A DNA stretch of 64,000 nt from Noviherbaspirillum saxi (lineage in GTDB: Bacteria > Pseudomonadota > Gammaproteobacteria > Burkholderiales > Burkholderiaceae_D). The notes beneath the pieces were generated by a model. It was not told the DNA's origin, searched no databases, and was given only the letters and a program-made list of their open reading frames with translations. Positions 41,526-50,931 of this stretch are shown here, piece by piece (positions within the stretch are counted from its first letter, which is position 1; the number at the start of each line of letters is the position of its first letter). Where the stretch lies: contig NZ_QYUO01000001.1 of assembly GCF_003591035.1 (NCBI RefSeq), forward strand, positions 2,232,001-2,296,000, given 5' to 3'. The position numbers were made by a program, and so were the translations under genes.

Positions 41526-42020
41526 ATGTCATCACCCCGACTACGCTATCCGAACTCAAACCCGTTTCTGGTGTGGATGCAATTGGGATTCAAGACCACC
41601 GAAATGCTGTTTGCCGCAGCCCAGGTGATCAATCATCGCACCACGCGCATGGCGCTGGCCGGCCCTGTGCCGAATGCTCGCGACCGCAAGGAATTTACCT
41701 TGATGGGCCAGGAAAAGGTCGATGCCGCAGCGGAATCCGTACAAGCGATGACAATGCGCATGTTTGCCGTACAGACCGAACTGGCTGGCGCAATATTCAG
41801 ACAGTTTACTGGCGGCACAGTCGGCATGCTCGGATTGGCAGCGACTCCCTTTAGCTTGATAACGCCCTCCGGGCAGGCGCGACTATTGCGCGGGTTCCTT
41901 GGTAGCCCGATGACAAGCGCCGCCCGATTCTCCGGCAATCTCGGGCAAGTTGCCCATCATGGACTAAAGCCTATCCATAGCCGTGCTACCGGCAATGCAA
42001 AGCGTCTGGCCAAGCTTTGA
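41526..42020 (+). CDS. polyhydroxyalkanoate granule-associated phasin
   Basis: 164 residues from ATG 41526, with AGGA nearby. Matches a Burkholderiales group of PHA granule phasins: SNPFLVWMQLGFKTTEMLFA, AAQVINHRTTRMALAGP and MGQEKVDAAAESVQAM. The centre is amphipathic helix; the C-terminal basic segment may touch DNA or polymer. It would coat polyhydroxybutyrate granules. Divergent from ppx across 290 bases that hold a palindrome ATGTC-AAAC-GACAT (41372-41385). Confidence 0.75.
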   Translation: MSSPRLRYPNSNPFLVWMQLGFKTTEMLFAAAQVINHRTTRMALAGPVPNARDRKEFTLMGQEKVDAAAESVQAMTMRMFAVQTELAGAIFRQFTGGTVGMLGLAATPFSLITPSGQARLLRGFLGSPMTSAARFSGNLGQVAHHGLKPIHSRATGNAKRLAKL

Positions 42021-42207
42021 ACAATGCTCTTGCGGTATTGACGTTTACTGATGCAGGCCTACTGTATGGAACGCAAGAATGCCGCCTCCGCGCCATGTCT
42101 GAAATACTCTTCTTTGCACTCAGGAAAGCATCAGCCAATTTTTTAAACAAGCGAGGGCGTTTCCAAAAAGAACGCTATCAATTTGTGACGTTACGGGTAA
42201 GGATTAG

Positions 42208-42300
42208 TATTAGTCGCCCTGAATGGCCGCGGCCTTCCACATACAGCGCGCCGAACTCGGCTTCGAACTGCGACCAAGCGATCACATCGCCCAGCCTCAG
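42208..42300 (-). pseudogene. relic of a DUF772-type insertion-sequence transposase
   Basis: Directly after the cheB stop, a different minus-strand frame reads [19 protein letters not shown] and then VEGRGHSGRLI before failing at a stop (about 42178). This resembles the N-terminal DUF772 region of IS5/IS1182-type transposases (pattern: L-x-x-x-I-x-W-x-x-F-E-x-x-F-x-x-L-Y-x-x-x-G-R-x-x-x-P-x-R-L). Only about 30 residues remain and the following PTRLM block is contracted. No terminal repeats are seen. Short length keeps confidence moderate. Confidence 0.45.
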
Positions 42301-43385
42301 CGTTGCTCGAACCGGGCCAGTTGCTGCAGGATTTCCTTGTCGAGTGCGCTCAGAGCCACGGTCTTTTCCACCGCGCCGCGCTTGACCGCCTCCTTCGGCA
42401 TGCCGTACACCACGCAACTCTGCTCATCCTGCGCCACCGTGCGCGCGCCGGCCTTGCGCATTTCCAGCAGGCCGGCAGCGCCGTCATCCCCCATGCCCGT
42501 CATGATCACACCCAGCGCGTTGGCGCCGGCGCATTTTGCGACGGAACGGAACAGGACATCGACCGAGGGGCGGTGGCGGTTGACGAGCGGGCCGTCGATC
42601 ACTTCGACGAAATATTGCGCGCCGTTGCGCCTTAACAGCATGTGTTTTCCGCCCGGCGCGATCAGGGCTCGCCCGGGCAGGACACGGTCATTGCTTCGCG
42701 CTTCCTTGACGGCGATTTGACAAACGCTATCGAGCCGGGCGGCAAACGCGGCGGTAAACTTTTCCGGCATGTGCTGCACGATGACGATCCCGGGCGATAC
42801 CTTCGGCAGCGCGGTCAGCACTTCTTCGAGCGCTTGCGTGCCTCCGGTGGAGGTGCCGATGGCAACCACGCGCTCGGTCGTCTGTGCCATCGCATGCGTG
42901 TCGGCGGGCGGCAGGATGACATCGGCGGTATGTTTGACGGAGGGCACCGGCGCTGCAGCCTGGCGCGGGATCAGTCGCTTGACATTGGCGCGTGCCGCGC
43001 TCTTGACCGCCGTGACCAGGTCATCGGAGGCATCGCTGAGAAATTGCTTGAGCCCGAGCTTCGGCTTGGTGATGATCGCGACCGCGCCGGCAGCCAGTGC
43101 TTCCACCGTGGTTTGCGCGCCTTTTTCCGTCAGCGTCGAACAGATGACGACCGGCGTCGGCCGCTCCTTCATGATTTTCTTGAGGAAGGTGATGCCATCC
43201 ATGCGCGGCATTTCGACGTCCAGCACGATCACGTCGGGCCACTGCATCCGCATCCTTTCCATGGCCAGCAGCGGATCGGCAACCGCATGCAGGACTTCGA
43301 TGCCGGGCGCCTCTTCGAGCAGGCCGGTCACTACCTTGCGCACGACCGCCGAGTCGTCCACTACCAATACCTTGATGCTGTTCAT
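42297..43385 (-). CDS. cheB: chemotaxis protein-glutamate methylesterase CheB
   Basis: 362 residues. Receiver domain with Asp56 ([13 protein letters not shown]), linker, and methylesterase domain with Ser179 (GTSTGG), His205 (VQHMPEKF) and the Asp in [11 protein letters not shown]. It removes methyl groups from receptors and may deamidate glutamines, which matters as no cheD is nearby. Last gene of the che cluster; 42 bases after cheR. Confidence 0.96.
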   Translation of the reverse strand: MNSIKVLVVDDSAVVRKVVTGLLEEAPGIEVLHAVADPLLAMERMRMQWPDVIVLDVEMPRMDGITFLKKIMKERPTPVVICSTLTEKGAQTTVEALAAGAVAIITKPKLGLKQFLSDASDDLVTAVKSAARANVKRLIPRQAAAPVPSVKHTADVILPPADTHAMAQTTERVVAIGTSTGGTQALEEVLTALPKVSPGIVIVQHMPEKFTAAFAARLDSVCQIAVKEARSNDRVLPGRALIAPGGKHMLLRRNGAQYFVEVIDGPLVNRHRPSVDVLFRSVAKCAGANALGVIMTGMGDDGAAGLLEMRKAGARTVAQDEQSCVVYGMPKEAVKRGAVEKTVALSALDKEILQQLARFEQR

Positions 43386-43427
43386 GCGGAGTCTTTCCTT
43401 TGCGGCGGGTTGCGAGTAGGCGTCCCG

Positions 43428-44279
43428 TTATGTCTTGCGGTACACCGAGGGCACCAATGGCTGCACCGCATCGGTAATGCCATGCAGGCTTTCCGAATGC
43501 CCGATGATGAAATAGCCATGCGGCCGCAGCAGCGACAACACGCGGGCGACCACCTGTTGCTTGGTGTCGCCGTTAAAGTAAATCATCACATTGCGCAAGA
43601 AAATGAGGTCGAAGGCGCCAAGCTGTGGCAACCCGGCATTCAGGTTCGCCTGCAGAAACTGTACGCGGGCACGCAGACTGCGCTCGATCAGCAGCGTGTC
43701 TTGCTGCGGGCCGGTGCCCTTCAGGCAGAAGCGCTTGAGGTAGGCCTCGGGAATGTGCCGGGCGCGTTCCATCGAATAATGCCCGATGCGTGCGCGCGCC
43801 AGCACTCGCGTGCTGATATCCGATCCGATCACTTCCCACGGTTCATCCCCCAGGCAGTCGGCGAGCACCATGGCGATGCTGTACGCTTCTTCGCCGGTCG
43901 AACTGGCCGCGCTCCATACGCGGAAGGCTTGTCCGCGCTTGCGCAGCGCCAGGGCCTGTTCGCGCAAAAAATCGAAATGCTTCGGCTCGCGAAAAAAATA
44001 CGTCTCGTTGGTCGTCAGCAGGTCGATCGCCATCTGCACCTCGGCGGCGGCATGGCCGCTCGCCAGAAGGCGGAAATACTCTCCATAACTGTTCAACCGG
44101 CATTGCTGAAGTCGCTTTGCCAGGCGTCCGCTCACCAGCGCTTTCTTGGCGGACGACATGGTGATGCCGGCAGCCTCGTAGATAAAGCGCTGGAACTGGG
44201 TGAATTCCTTGTCTGTCAGAACGGTCATGGCTGTGGCGGCGGCTGTTCCATTTGTTTCTTCATCCGCTTCTCCATCCAT
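43428..44279 (-). CDS. cheR: chemotaxis protein methyltransferase CheR
   Basis: 283 residues (or 266 from the inner ATG 44228). N-terminal helical CheR_N with FQRFIYEAAGITMSSAKKAL, linker TTNETYFFREPKHF, AdoMet loop RVWSAASSTGEEAYSIAMVL, and LIFLRNVMIYFN with GYFIIGHSESLHG. It adds methyl groups to receptor glutamates. The beta-subdomain insertion that docks on receptor C-terminal tails is present in outline; the neighbouring receptors share a tail that could serve as dock. Confidence 0.95.
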   Translation of the reverse strand: MDGEADEETNGTAAATAMTVLTDKEFTQFQRFIYEAAGITMSSAKKALVSGRLAKRLQQCRLNSYGEYFRLLASGHAAAEVQMAIDLLTTNETYFFREPKHFDFLREQALALRKRGQAFRVWSAASSTGEEAYSIAMVLADCLGDEPWEVIGSDISTRVLARARIGHYSMERARHIPEAYLKRFCLKGTGPQQDTLLIERSLRARVQFLQANLNAGLPQLGAFDLIFLRNVMIYFNGDTKQQVVARVLSLLRPHGYFIIGHSESLHGITDAVQPLVPSVYRKT

Positions 44280-44326
44280 TTAGCGCCATGAGCCCGGTGT
44301 GGAAGAGCTGCACTCATATTGCCCCT

Positions 44327-46204
44327 TCAAAACCGTGTGAAGTGCTTTTCATCCGGCCCGTCCGCCATGGCAACCGCAGGATGATCCGCCTTCCTCCCTC
44401 CCGGTGCCCTGCCCGGGGCCGGCCTCGTCACCGGCTGCCTGCGCGGCACCGCGTCGAGCTTGAAGAAGGCCATTACCTGCTGCAATTGCTCGGCCTGGCT
44501 GCTCATTTCTTCCGCCGTTGCCGCCAGCTCTTCCGAGCTCGAGGCATTCTGCTGCGTCGTCTGGCTCAATTGGCTGACAGCCGCATTGATCTGCCCAACG
44601 CCCGACGACTGCTCTTCCGATGCCGCCGCGATCTCTTGCACCAGGTCCGAGGTCTTGCGGATGCTCGGCACCATCTCGTCGAGTAGCTTGCCTGCCTTCT
44701 GCGCGAGTTCCACGCTGTTGGTCGCCACTTCGCCGATCTCTTGCGCCGCCACCTGGCTGCGCTCGGCCAGCTTGCGCACTTCCGCCGCCACCACCGCAAA
44801 ACCCTTGCCATGCTCGCCGGCGCGCGCCGCCTCGATCGCCGCATTCAAGGCCAGCAGGTTGGTCTGGTAAGCGATGTCATCGATGATGCCGATCTTCTTG
44901 GCGATCTGCGTCATCGCTTCCGTCGTCGCCTTCACCGCTTCGCCGCCTTCGCTCGCTTCCTGCGCCGCCTTGGTCGCCATGCCATCGGTGACCTTGGCGT
45001 TTTCGGTATTCTGCGCAATCGATGCGGTCATCTGTTCGATCGAGGCGCTGGTTTCTTCCACGCCTGCCGCCTGTTCGCTCGATGCCTGCGACAAGGATTG
45101 CGCGGTCGCGCTCACTTCTTCCGAAGCGCTCGCCAACGCATCGGCGGAGCTATTGACTTCCGCCACCACTTGCGCGAGTTTGCCCACCGTGTTGTTCGCA
45201 TATTCCTTGAGCTGGCCGAAGGCGCCTTCATAGGATTTGTCGATCCTGCTGGTCAGGTCGCCTGCGGACAGGGCACCCATCACGCGCACCACATCCTCGA
45301 TGCTGGCGCCGGTGGTCGTCACCAGCTGGTTCAGGCCTTCCCCCATGTCTTTCTGAAAACCACGCAGCCCGGCCAGGTCGATGCGCGCATCGAAATTGCC
45401 TCGGTTCGCCGCGTCCACCACCCGCCGTTGTCCTTCGATCACTTGCGTGAGACGAGCCACCATGCTTTGCATCGCCCGCAATAGCTGTCCGGTTTCATCC
45501 CTGGCGTCCGATTCGATGCGCACGGCGAGATCGCCGGCTTCCAGCTTGCCCGCCACCTGCACCGCCTCGTTCAACGGCCGCGTAATGCTGCGTGTGATCA
45601 GTACGCCGGCGCCGATCGAGAGCAGCACGATCGCGATCAAGGTGCCGGTAATCAATTGCTGCGTCTCACTGCCAGCTTCGACGATATCCTTGTCCGCCTG
45701 ATTGATCGCGGCTTCGGTGAGTTCGCGCAGGCTGGCGAGCACCGAGGTAATCGGCTTGTCGGCGCCCTTCACCGCCTTGTCCAGCTCGGCGGTATCCTGG
45801 GTTTTTGTGCGCAGGGAAACCACCGTTTCCATATCGCGCCGATACGCCGCGGTCGCCTCGCGCAGTTTGACCATCAGCTTTTCTTCTTCCGCACTCAGGC
45901 TGCCGGTGGCCTTGTAATCTGCGGCGATCCGTTCGACCGCATCCATGTCGGCGGCGAATTTCTTGTCGTATTCCCCGCCGCGCAAGATGAAATTCTTGAA
46001 ATGATGAACGCCGTCCCCCAGCGCCGCGATGCCCTTGGTAAGTGCGCCTTGCTTGGCCAGGGCATCCTGCCGGATGAGTTGCCATTGCGCATTCATGGCA
46101 CGGGTTTCCTCGATGGCGATCACGCCCAGCGTGACCGACAGCAGGGTCAGCAGGGCAAATGCAAAGCCGAGTCGCGTACCGATTTTTATGTTTTTCATCA
46201 TCAC
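44327..46204 (-). CDS. methyl-accepting chemotaxis protein (4HB, multi-HAMP)
   Basis: 625 residues. TM1 about 11-32, four-helix-bundle periplasmic sensor (33-188), TM2 about 189-211, HAMP about 212-265, then a second HAMP-like unit ([39 protein letters not shown]), and a signalling domain with [20 protein letters not shown]. The C-terminal tail ends [10 protein letters not shown], shared with the other two receptor genes here. Its signalling-domain DNA is nearly identical to that of the receptor at 47077-48732. Confidence 0.94.
   Translation of the reverse strand: MMMKNIKIGTRLGFAFALLTLLSVTLGVIAIEETRAMNAQWQLIRQDALAKQGALTKGIAALGDGVHHFKNFILRGGEYDKKFAADMDAVERIAADYKATGSLSAEEEKLMVKLREATAAYRRDMETVVSLRTKTQDTAELDKAVKGADKPITSVLASLRELTEAAINQADKDIVEAGSETQQLITGTLIAIVLLSIGAGVLITRSITRPLNEAVQVAGKLEAGDLAVRIESDARDETGQLLRAMQSMVARLTQVIEGQRRVVDAANRGNFDARIDLAGLRGFQKDMGEGLNQLVTTTGASIEDVVRVMGALSAGDLTSRIDKSYEGAFGQLKEYANNTVGKLAQVVAEVNSSADALASASEEVSATAQSLSQASSEQAAGVEETSASIEQMTASIAQNTENAKVTDGMATKAAQEASEGGEAVKATTEAMTQIAKKIGIIDDIAYQTNLLALNAAIEAARAGEHGKGFAVVAAEVRKLAERSQVAAQEIGEVATNSVELAQKAGKLLDEMVPSIRKTSDLVQEIAAASEEQSSGVGQINAAVSQLSQTTQQNASSSEELAATAEEMSSQAEQLQQVMAFFKLDAVPRRQPVTRPAPGRAPGGRKADHPAVAMADGPDEKHFTRF
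44457..45130. repeat. direct repeat copy 1: receptor signalling-domain DNA
   Basis: About 670 bases encoding the signalling domain match 47225-47898 at a constant offset of 2768 bases with no insertions or deletions and only scattered, mostly third-position changes. Such similarity is far above that of the sensor halves of the same genes and points to recent duplication or gene conversion. Confidence 0.85.
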
Positions 46205-46255
46205 TGTTCCTTGAGCACGAAAATTTTTCCGATGCGCCCATGCGCCATCGGCAGA

Positions 46256-46807
46256 TCAGCCGGCCAGCGGTGCCTGCAGCTCGCCTCCGGGCTGCGCAAG
46301 CGATCCGATTTCATCGACCGACAACACATTGTCGACATTGAGCAGAATGACGAACTTGCCATTGACCTTGCCCATGCCTTCGATGAAATCGCTGCGGATC
46401 TTCGCGCCGAAATGCGGCGCCGGTTCGATTTCCGATGCCGGAATCTCCAGCACCGCATTGACCGCATCGACCATCACCCCCACCACCTGCTGTTCTCCCT
46501 CGGCCTCGATTTCGACGATCACGGTGCAGGTGCGCTTGGTGACTGCAGTCGGCGGCTTGCCGAAACGCGCCGACATGTCCATCACCGGCACCACCGCGCC
46601 GCGCAGGTTGATCACGCCGCGTATGCAGTCCGGCATCATCGGCACTTCCGTCAATCCGCCGTATTCGATAATTTCCTTGATCGCGAGTATGCCGATGGCG
46701 AATGTTTCGCCGCTCAGCATGAAAGTCAGGTACTGGGCATGGTCGGCGGCTCGCACTGCCGTTGCCGCTTTGGTCTGCCTGCCCTGTGCTTGTACCAGTG
46801 CATTCAT
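46256..46807 (-). CDS. cheW: chemotaxis coupling protein CheW
   Basis: 183 residues, slightly long for CheW because of an N-terminal extension. Conserved CheW pieces: YLTFMLSGETFAIGILAIKEIIEYG, PDCIRGVINLRGAVVPVMDMSARFG, and a second SH3-like lobe VVGVMVDAVNAVLEI and GMGKVNGKFVILLNVDNVLS (quoted as KFVILLNVDNVL). It bridges CheA and receptors. Lies between two receptor genes. Confidence 0.95.
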   Translation of the reverse strand: MNALVQAQGRQTKAATAVRAADHAQYLTFMLSGETFAIGILAIKEIIEYGGLTEVPMMPDCIRGVINLRGAVVPVMDMSARFGKPPTAVTKRTCTVIVEIEAEGEQQVVGVMVDAVNAVLEIPASEIEPAPHFGAKIRSDFIEGMGKVNGKFVILLNVDNVLSVDEIGSLAQPGGELQAPLAG

Positions 46808-46818
46808 TCTTATCCCCC

Positions 46819-47064
46819 TTAATACCTGCTGAAATGCGTTTCGTCCGGCGCGGCTTCCGCACTGTAATGAATCGCGTTGCCGAGAGATTCATTCCCAGCC
46901 AGCACCGCGTCCTTCGTCGCCAGTGTGACCGATTCGAATTCATGCCAATGCGAGTTCATCGCCGACAGATTGAGAAACGCCACCAGGCCAAGCAGGATCG
47001 ACAGCAAGATCATGCCGCTGAAACCCGCTTGCAGCCGTGTTTCCATTCTCTTGTTCTTGAACAT
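46819..47064 (-). CDS. 81-residue mini-receptor: receptor N-terminus joined to a receptor tail
   Basis: Residues 1-66 look like the start of a 4HB chemoreceptor: a basic lead (KNKRMETRLQ), one membrane helix (FSGMILLSILLGLVAFLNLS), and the first part of the sensor bundle (AMNSHWHEFESVTLATKDAV), aligned with residues 10-70 of the receptor at 44327-46204. It then jumps straight to a tail APDETHFSRY like those ending the two full receptors ([20 protein letters not shown]). The whole HAMP and signalling region is absent, but the frame is intact and the gene is well spaced (11-12 bases from each neighbour). Either an in-frame internal deletion or a maintained small membrane protein. Confidence 0.7.
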   Translation of the reverse strand: MFKNKRMETRLQAGFSGMILLSILLGLVAFLNLSAMNSHWHEFESVTLATKDAVLAGNESLGNAIHYSAEAAPDETHFSRY

Positions 47065-47076
47065 GATCCTCCCTCT

Positions 47077-48732
47077 TTAAAACTTGACGAAATGCGCTTC
47101 ATCGGGCGACGCCTCCGAGGCAAAATTCCCATTGCTCCCGGTCTTGATAGGAGCCGGCTTTTTGCCTATCTTCATCGTCGGTTTACCCTGCGAATTTTTC
47201 ATGAACGCATGCCCCGACGCCTCCAGCTTGAAGAAGGCCATTACCTGCTGCAATTGCTCGGCCTGGCTGCTCATTTCTTCCGCCGTTGCCGCCAGTTCTT
47301 CCGAACTCGAGGCATTCTGCTGCGTCGTCTGGCTCAACTGGCTGACCGCTGCATTGATCTGCCCTACGCCCGACGACTGCTCTTCGGATGCCGCCGCAAT
47401 CTCTTGCACCAGGTCCGAGGTCTTGCGGATGCTCGGCACCATCTCGTCGAGCAGCTTGCCCGCCTTCTCCGCCAGTTCCACGCTGTTGGTCGCCACTTCG
47501 CCGATCTCTTGCGCCGCCACCTGGCTGCGCTCGGCCAGCTTGCGCACTTCCGCCGCCACCACCGCAAAGCCCTTGCCATGCTCGCCGGCACGCGCCGCCT
47601 CGATCGCCGCGTTCAAGGCCAGCAGGTTGGTCTGGTAAGCAATGTCATCGATGATGCCGATCTTCTTGGCGATCTGCGTCATCGCTTCCACCGTCGCCTT
47701 CACCGATTCGCCGCCTTCGGCCGCTTCCTGCGCCGCCTTGTTGGCCATGCCATCGGTGACCTTGGCGTTTTCGGTATTCTGCGCAATCGATGCGGTCATC
47801 TGTTCGACCGAAGCACTGGTTTCTTCCACGCCTGCCGCCTGTTCGCTCGATGCCTGCGACAAGGATTGCGCGGTCGCGCTCACTTCTTCCGAGGCACTGG
47901 CCAGCGAATTGGCCGTGCCGTTGACTTCCGCCACCACCTGCGACAGTTTGGCGACCATGGTTTTCATTCCATACAGTACGCTGGAGGTATCGCGCGCGCT
48001 GGTATGGACGGTGACCGTCAAATCCCCTTCCGCCACCTTGGCGGCTATTTCGGCGACATAGGTGGGTTCGCCGCCAAGCTGCCGCATCAGGCCACGTACG
48101 ATGAGGAAAGCAATCAGGATCGCCGCCAGGAAGCACGCGGCGATGGTGGCAAATATCCATTGCCGCGTTTCGCGATATTGCACGGTCGCGTTGTCGCTGG
48201 CAGTTTGGCCGCCGCGTACGTTCAATTCCACCAGTTTCAGCAATTGCGCCGAAAATTCATCGAACAGCTTTTGCGAGTCGCCATGCATCAAGGCGATCGC
48301 TTCGTTGGTTTTCTGCTGCCGAGACAACGCAACCATTTGTTCATGGATCGCCAGGTAGGCGTCGAATTTTTTCGAGAATTCCTCATACATGGCTTTTTCT
48401 TCAGGTGAAGAAATCAGCTTGGCATACGTGTCACGATTCTGTTTCAGCGTTGCCATGACATCAGCCATGTTCTTCTCGAACTGCCGCATTCTTTCCGGGC
48501 TGTCGGCCCGCACATGCTCCAGCTCGTAGATGCGGTAGTCCGAGGTGTTGGTGTTGATTTCTTGCGCATACCGGATGCTCGGCATCCAGTTGAGCGCGAT
48601 TTCATCGGAGGCATCATTGATCTTCGACATTTGCACTATCGAGAAAACCCCCATCCCGAGCATCATCAGTATCACGATGGCGAACCCCAGTCCGAGTTGG
48701 GTTCTTACTTTCAATCCGTTAGACGTTTTCAT
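47077..48732 (-). CDS. methyl-accepting chemotaxis protein (4HB-HAMP)
   Basis: 551 residues. TM1 about 12-33, 4HB sensor (34-188) with several Gln/Lys-rich helices, TM2 about 189-211, one HAMP ([20 protein letters not shown] and following), and signalling domain with [20 protein letters not shown]. The tail ends [10 protein letters not shown]. Sits between cheA and the mini-receptor. Confidence 0.94.
   Translation of the reverse strand: MKTSNGLKVRTQLGLGFAIVILMMLGMGVFSIVQMSKINDASDEIALNWMPSIRYAQEINTNTSDYRIYELEHVRADSPERMRQFEKNMADVMATLKQNRDTYAKLISSPEEKAMYEEFSKKFDAYLAIHEQMVALSRQQKTNEAIALMHGDSQKLFDEFSAQLLKLVELNVRGGQTASDNATVQYRETRQWIFATIAACFLAAILIAFLIVRGLMRQLGGEPTYVAEIAAKVAEGDLTVTVHTSARDTSSVLYGMKTMVAKLSQVVAEVNGTANSLASASEEVSATAQSLSQASSEQAAGVEETSASVEQMTASIAQNTENAKVTDGMANKAAQEAAEGGESVKATVEAMTQIAKKIGIIDDIAYQTNLLALNAAIEAARAGEHGKGFAVVAAEVRKLAERSQVAAQEIGEVATNSVELAEKAGKLLDEMVPSIRKTSDLVQEIAAASEEQSSGVGQINAAVSQLSQTTQQNASSSEELAATAEEMSSQAEQLQQVMAFFKLEASGHAFMKNSQGKPTMKIGKKPAPIKTGSNGNFASEASPDEAHFVKF
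47225..47898. repeat. direct repeat copy 2: receptor signalling-domain DNA
   Basis: Second copy of the block at 44457-45130. Homologous recombination between the copies would delete cheW and the mini-receptor and fuse the two receptor genes, so the arrangement is potentially unstable. Confidence 0.85.
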
Positions 48733-48756
48733 AAATGGTCTCGATAAATTGATTCT

Positions 48757-50922
48757 TCAAAATGCGAGTGCGCCGGCCTGGACAACGGAGCGTTCCGCGT
48801 TCCCTGCCTTGTGCACCAGCGCCGGCACATCGAGAATGAGGGCGACATCGCCGCTGCCGAGGATGCTCGAACCGCTGATGCATTGGATACGGTTGAACAT
48901 CTTGCCCAGCGGCTTGATAACGGTCTGGAACTCGCCCAGCAAGGTGTCCACCACCAGGCCGGCCTTTTGTCCCGCGTGCCTGACGACCACGATGCTTTCG
49001 CGCCGCGCGGCGGCCCCTTCGACCTCGAACAGGTCGCGCAAGCGGATGAACGGCAGCACTTCGCCGCGCAAGTTGGTGTAGTCGTGCCCGGGCTCGCAGG
49101 AAAATTCGATGCATTCCTCGATCACGTCCAGCGGGATGACGAATACCGTTTTCCCCAGCCCGACCAGAAAGCCGTCGATGATCGCCAGCGTCAGCGGCAG
49201 GCGCACCGTCACCGTCGTGCCGACGCCTTCTTCGCTGCTGATATCGACGCTGCCGCGCAGTGCAACGATGTTGCTCTTGACCACGTCCATACCGACGCCG
49301 CGGCCCGACAGGTTAGTAATTTGCTCGGCGGTGGAAAACCCCGGCTCGAAAATCAGCCCGTAGATTTCGCTGTCGCTCAAGATGCGGCCCGGTTCGACCA
49401 GGCCGCGTTCGACCGCCTTGGCCAGGATCCTGTCGCGCTTCAAGCCGCCGCCGTCGTCGCTGACTTCGATGACGATGCTGCCCGAGTCGTGATAAGCGTT
49501 GAGCTTGACCGTGCCCTTGGCCGGCTTGCCGCGCTCGGCCCGCACGTCCGCCGGCTCGATGCCGTGGTCGATCGCGTTGCGCACCAGGTGGGTCAGCGGG
49601 TCTGCGATCTTTTCCACCACGGTCTTGTCGAGCTCTGTATCCTCGCCGCTGACCATGAGCTCGATATCCTTGCCGATCTCTCTGGAGACATCGTGCACGA
49701 CGCGCTGGAAGCGGTTGAACGTCGCGCCGATCTTGACCATGCGCAGTTGCAGCGCGCTGTCGCGCACTTCCTCCACCAGCCCGCTCAGAATAGAGGTGCA
49801 CTCCTGCAGTTCGGCGATCTGCGCGCGGCGCGCGATCAGGTTGGCGCTGGCGCCGGCGATGATCAGTTCGCCGACCAGATTGATGAGGTGGTCGAGCTTG
49901 TCGGCATCGACCCGGATCGAGCGGTTTTCCTGGCTTTTTTGTTCGCCGGCCTGCCTTTGCTTGGCCAGCGCGGCTTCGACCACCACCGGCTGCACCGTGC
50001 GCTGCTCGATCAGCACTTCGCCGATCAAGGGCGTGGCGGGTTGCGCCTGCGCTTGTGCGTTCAGCGCGGTGTCGAGTTCATGCGCGGTCACGCTGCCGCA
50101 GCGCACGAGAATCTCGCCGAGGTGCGCGCTTTGCTCCGGCAATTCCTCGATCAGGCGCAAGTAATCGGCAATGCGGCTGTGCGGCGGCAGGATGCTGATG
50201 CGGCAATCGTCCCGTACGAACTCGAAGACGTTTTCGATCTCCGTCTTGTCGGCGGCGCTCTCGAACGCGATCTCGAAGCCGAGATAGGACGACTCGGCAT
50301 CCATGTCTTCCAGCAGGGGAAGCGCGTCGGGCAGCGTCACCATGCCGACAATCGTACCGAGCCGGCCGAGATAGCGGATGAACGACAGCGGATCCATGCC
50401 GTTTCGCAAGACGTCCGGCCCGAAGCGCAGCGAGATATGCCAGTGGTCGTTGTTGCCGCGCCGGCTGTCGATGCGTTCGACGCTCTCGGCCTCCACCACC
50501 ACCGCCGGCAATCCGGCCTGCGCTTGCTCCTCGGCGAGGTAGCCGCGCAGTTGCTCGATGAGCGGTGCGGCACGCTGCGCCATCGCCGTGTCGGGGCCTT
50601 CCTGGCCGGATTCCACGCCGTCGATCAGGACAGCAATATAGTCGCAGCAGGACAGCAACAAGGCCAGCAATTCATCGCCGATGGCGATCTTGCCGTCGCG
50701 CACATGGTCGAGCACGCTTTCGACCACGTGCGTGAACGCGACGATGTGATCGAGACTGAACAGCCCTGCCGACCCCTTGATGGTATGCGCGGCGCGAAAG
50801 ATGGCATTGACCATGCCATCCTGCGTGCCCGCCTGGGCCCCGTTCAGCAGCGCGTTTTCCATGTCCTCCAGCAGTTCACGGCTTTCGAGAATGAAGGTTT
50901 GCAATGCGTCGTCAAGATTCAT
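48757..50922 (-). CDS. cheA: chemotaxis histidine kinase CheA
   Basis: 721 residues. P1 HPt domain with His46 (IFRAAHTIKGSAGLF); residues 150-260 hold a P2-like region; residues 268-330 carry two LGEILV / IGEVLI repeats (HLGEILVRCGSVTAHELD; PLIGEVLIEQRTVQP) not found in E. coli CheA; dimer P3 with LDHLINLVGELIIAG; P4 ATPase with VRNAIDHGIEP, DDGGGLKRDRI, GRGVGMDVV; P5 CheW-like end. The repeats resemble the helical N-domain of type II/IV secretion ATPases and may be a regulatory insertion. Confidence 0.95.
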   Translation of the reverse strand: MNLDDALQTFILESRELLEDMENALLNGAQAGTQDGMVNAIFRAAHTIKGSAGLFSLDHIVAFTHVVESVLDHVRDGKIAIGDELLALLLSCCDYIAVLIDGVESGQEGPDTAMAQRAAPLIEQLRGYLAEEQAQAGLPAVVVEAESVERIDSRRGNNDHWHISLRFGPDVLRNGMDPLSFIRYLGRLGTIVGMVTLPDALPLLEDMDAESSYLGFEIAFESAADKTEIENVFEFVRDDCRISILPPHSRIADYLRLIEELPEQSAHLGEILVRCGSVTAHELDTALNAQAQAQPATPLIGEVLIEQRTVQPVVVEAALAKQRQAGEQKSQENRSIRVDADKLDHLINLVGELIIAGASANLIARRAQIAELQECTSILSGLVEEVRDSALQLRMVKIGATFNRFQRVVHDVSREIGKDIELMVSGEDTELDKTVVEKIADPLTHLVRNAIDHGIEPADVRAERGKPAKGTVKLNAYHDSGSIVIEVSDDGGGLKRDRILAKAVERGLVEPGRILSDSEIYGLIFEPGFSTAEQITNLSGRGVGMDVVKSNIVALRGSVDISSEEGVGTTVTVRLPLTLAIIDGFLVGLGKTVFVIPLDVIEECIEFSCEPGHDYTNLRGEVLPFIRLRDLFEVEGAAARRESIVVVRHAGQKAGLVVDTLLGEFQTVIKPLGKMFNRIQCISGSSILGSGDVALILDVPALVHKAGNAERSVVQAGALAF

Positions 50923-50931
50923 CGGAGCGCC

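Noticed and set aside
44457..47898. Reading the receptor repeat as a mobile element or composite transposon
   Set aside because: The repeated DNA is coding sequence of the signalling domain in both receptors, in frame, with no terminal repeats or transposase.
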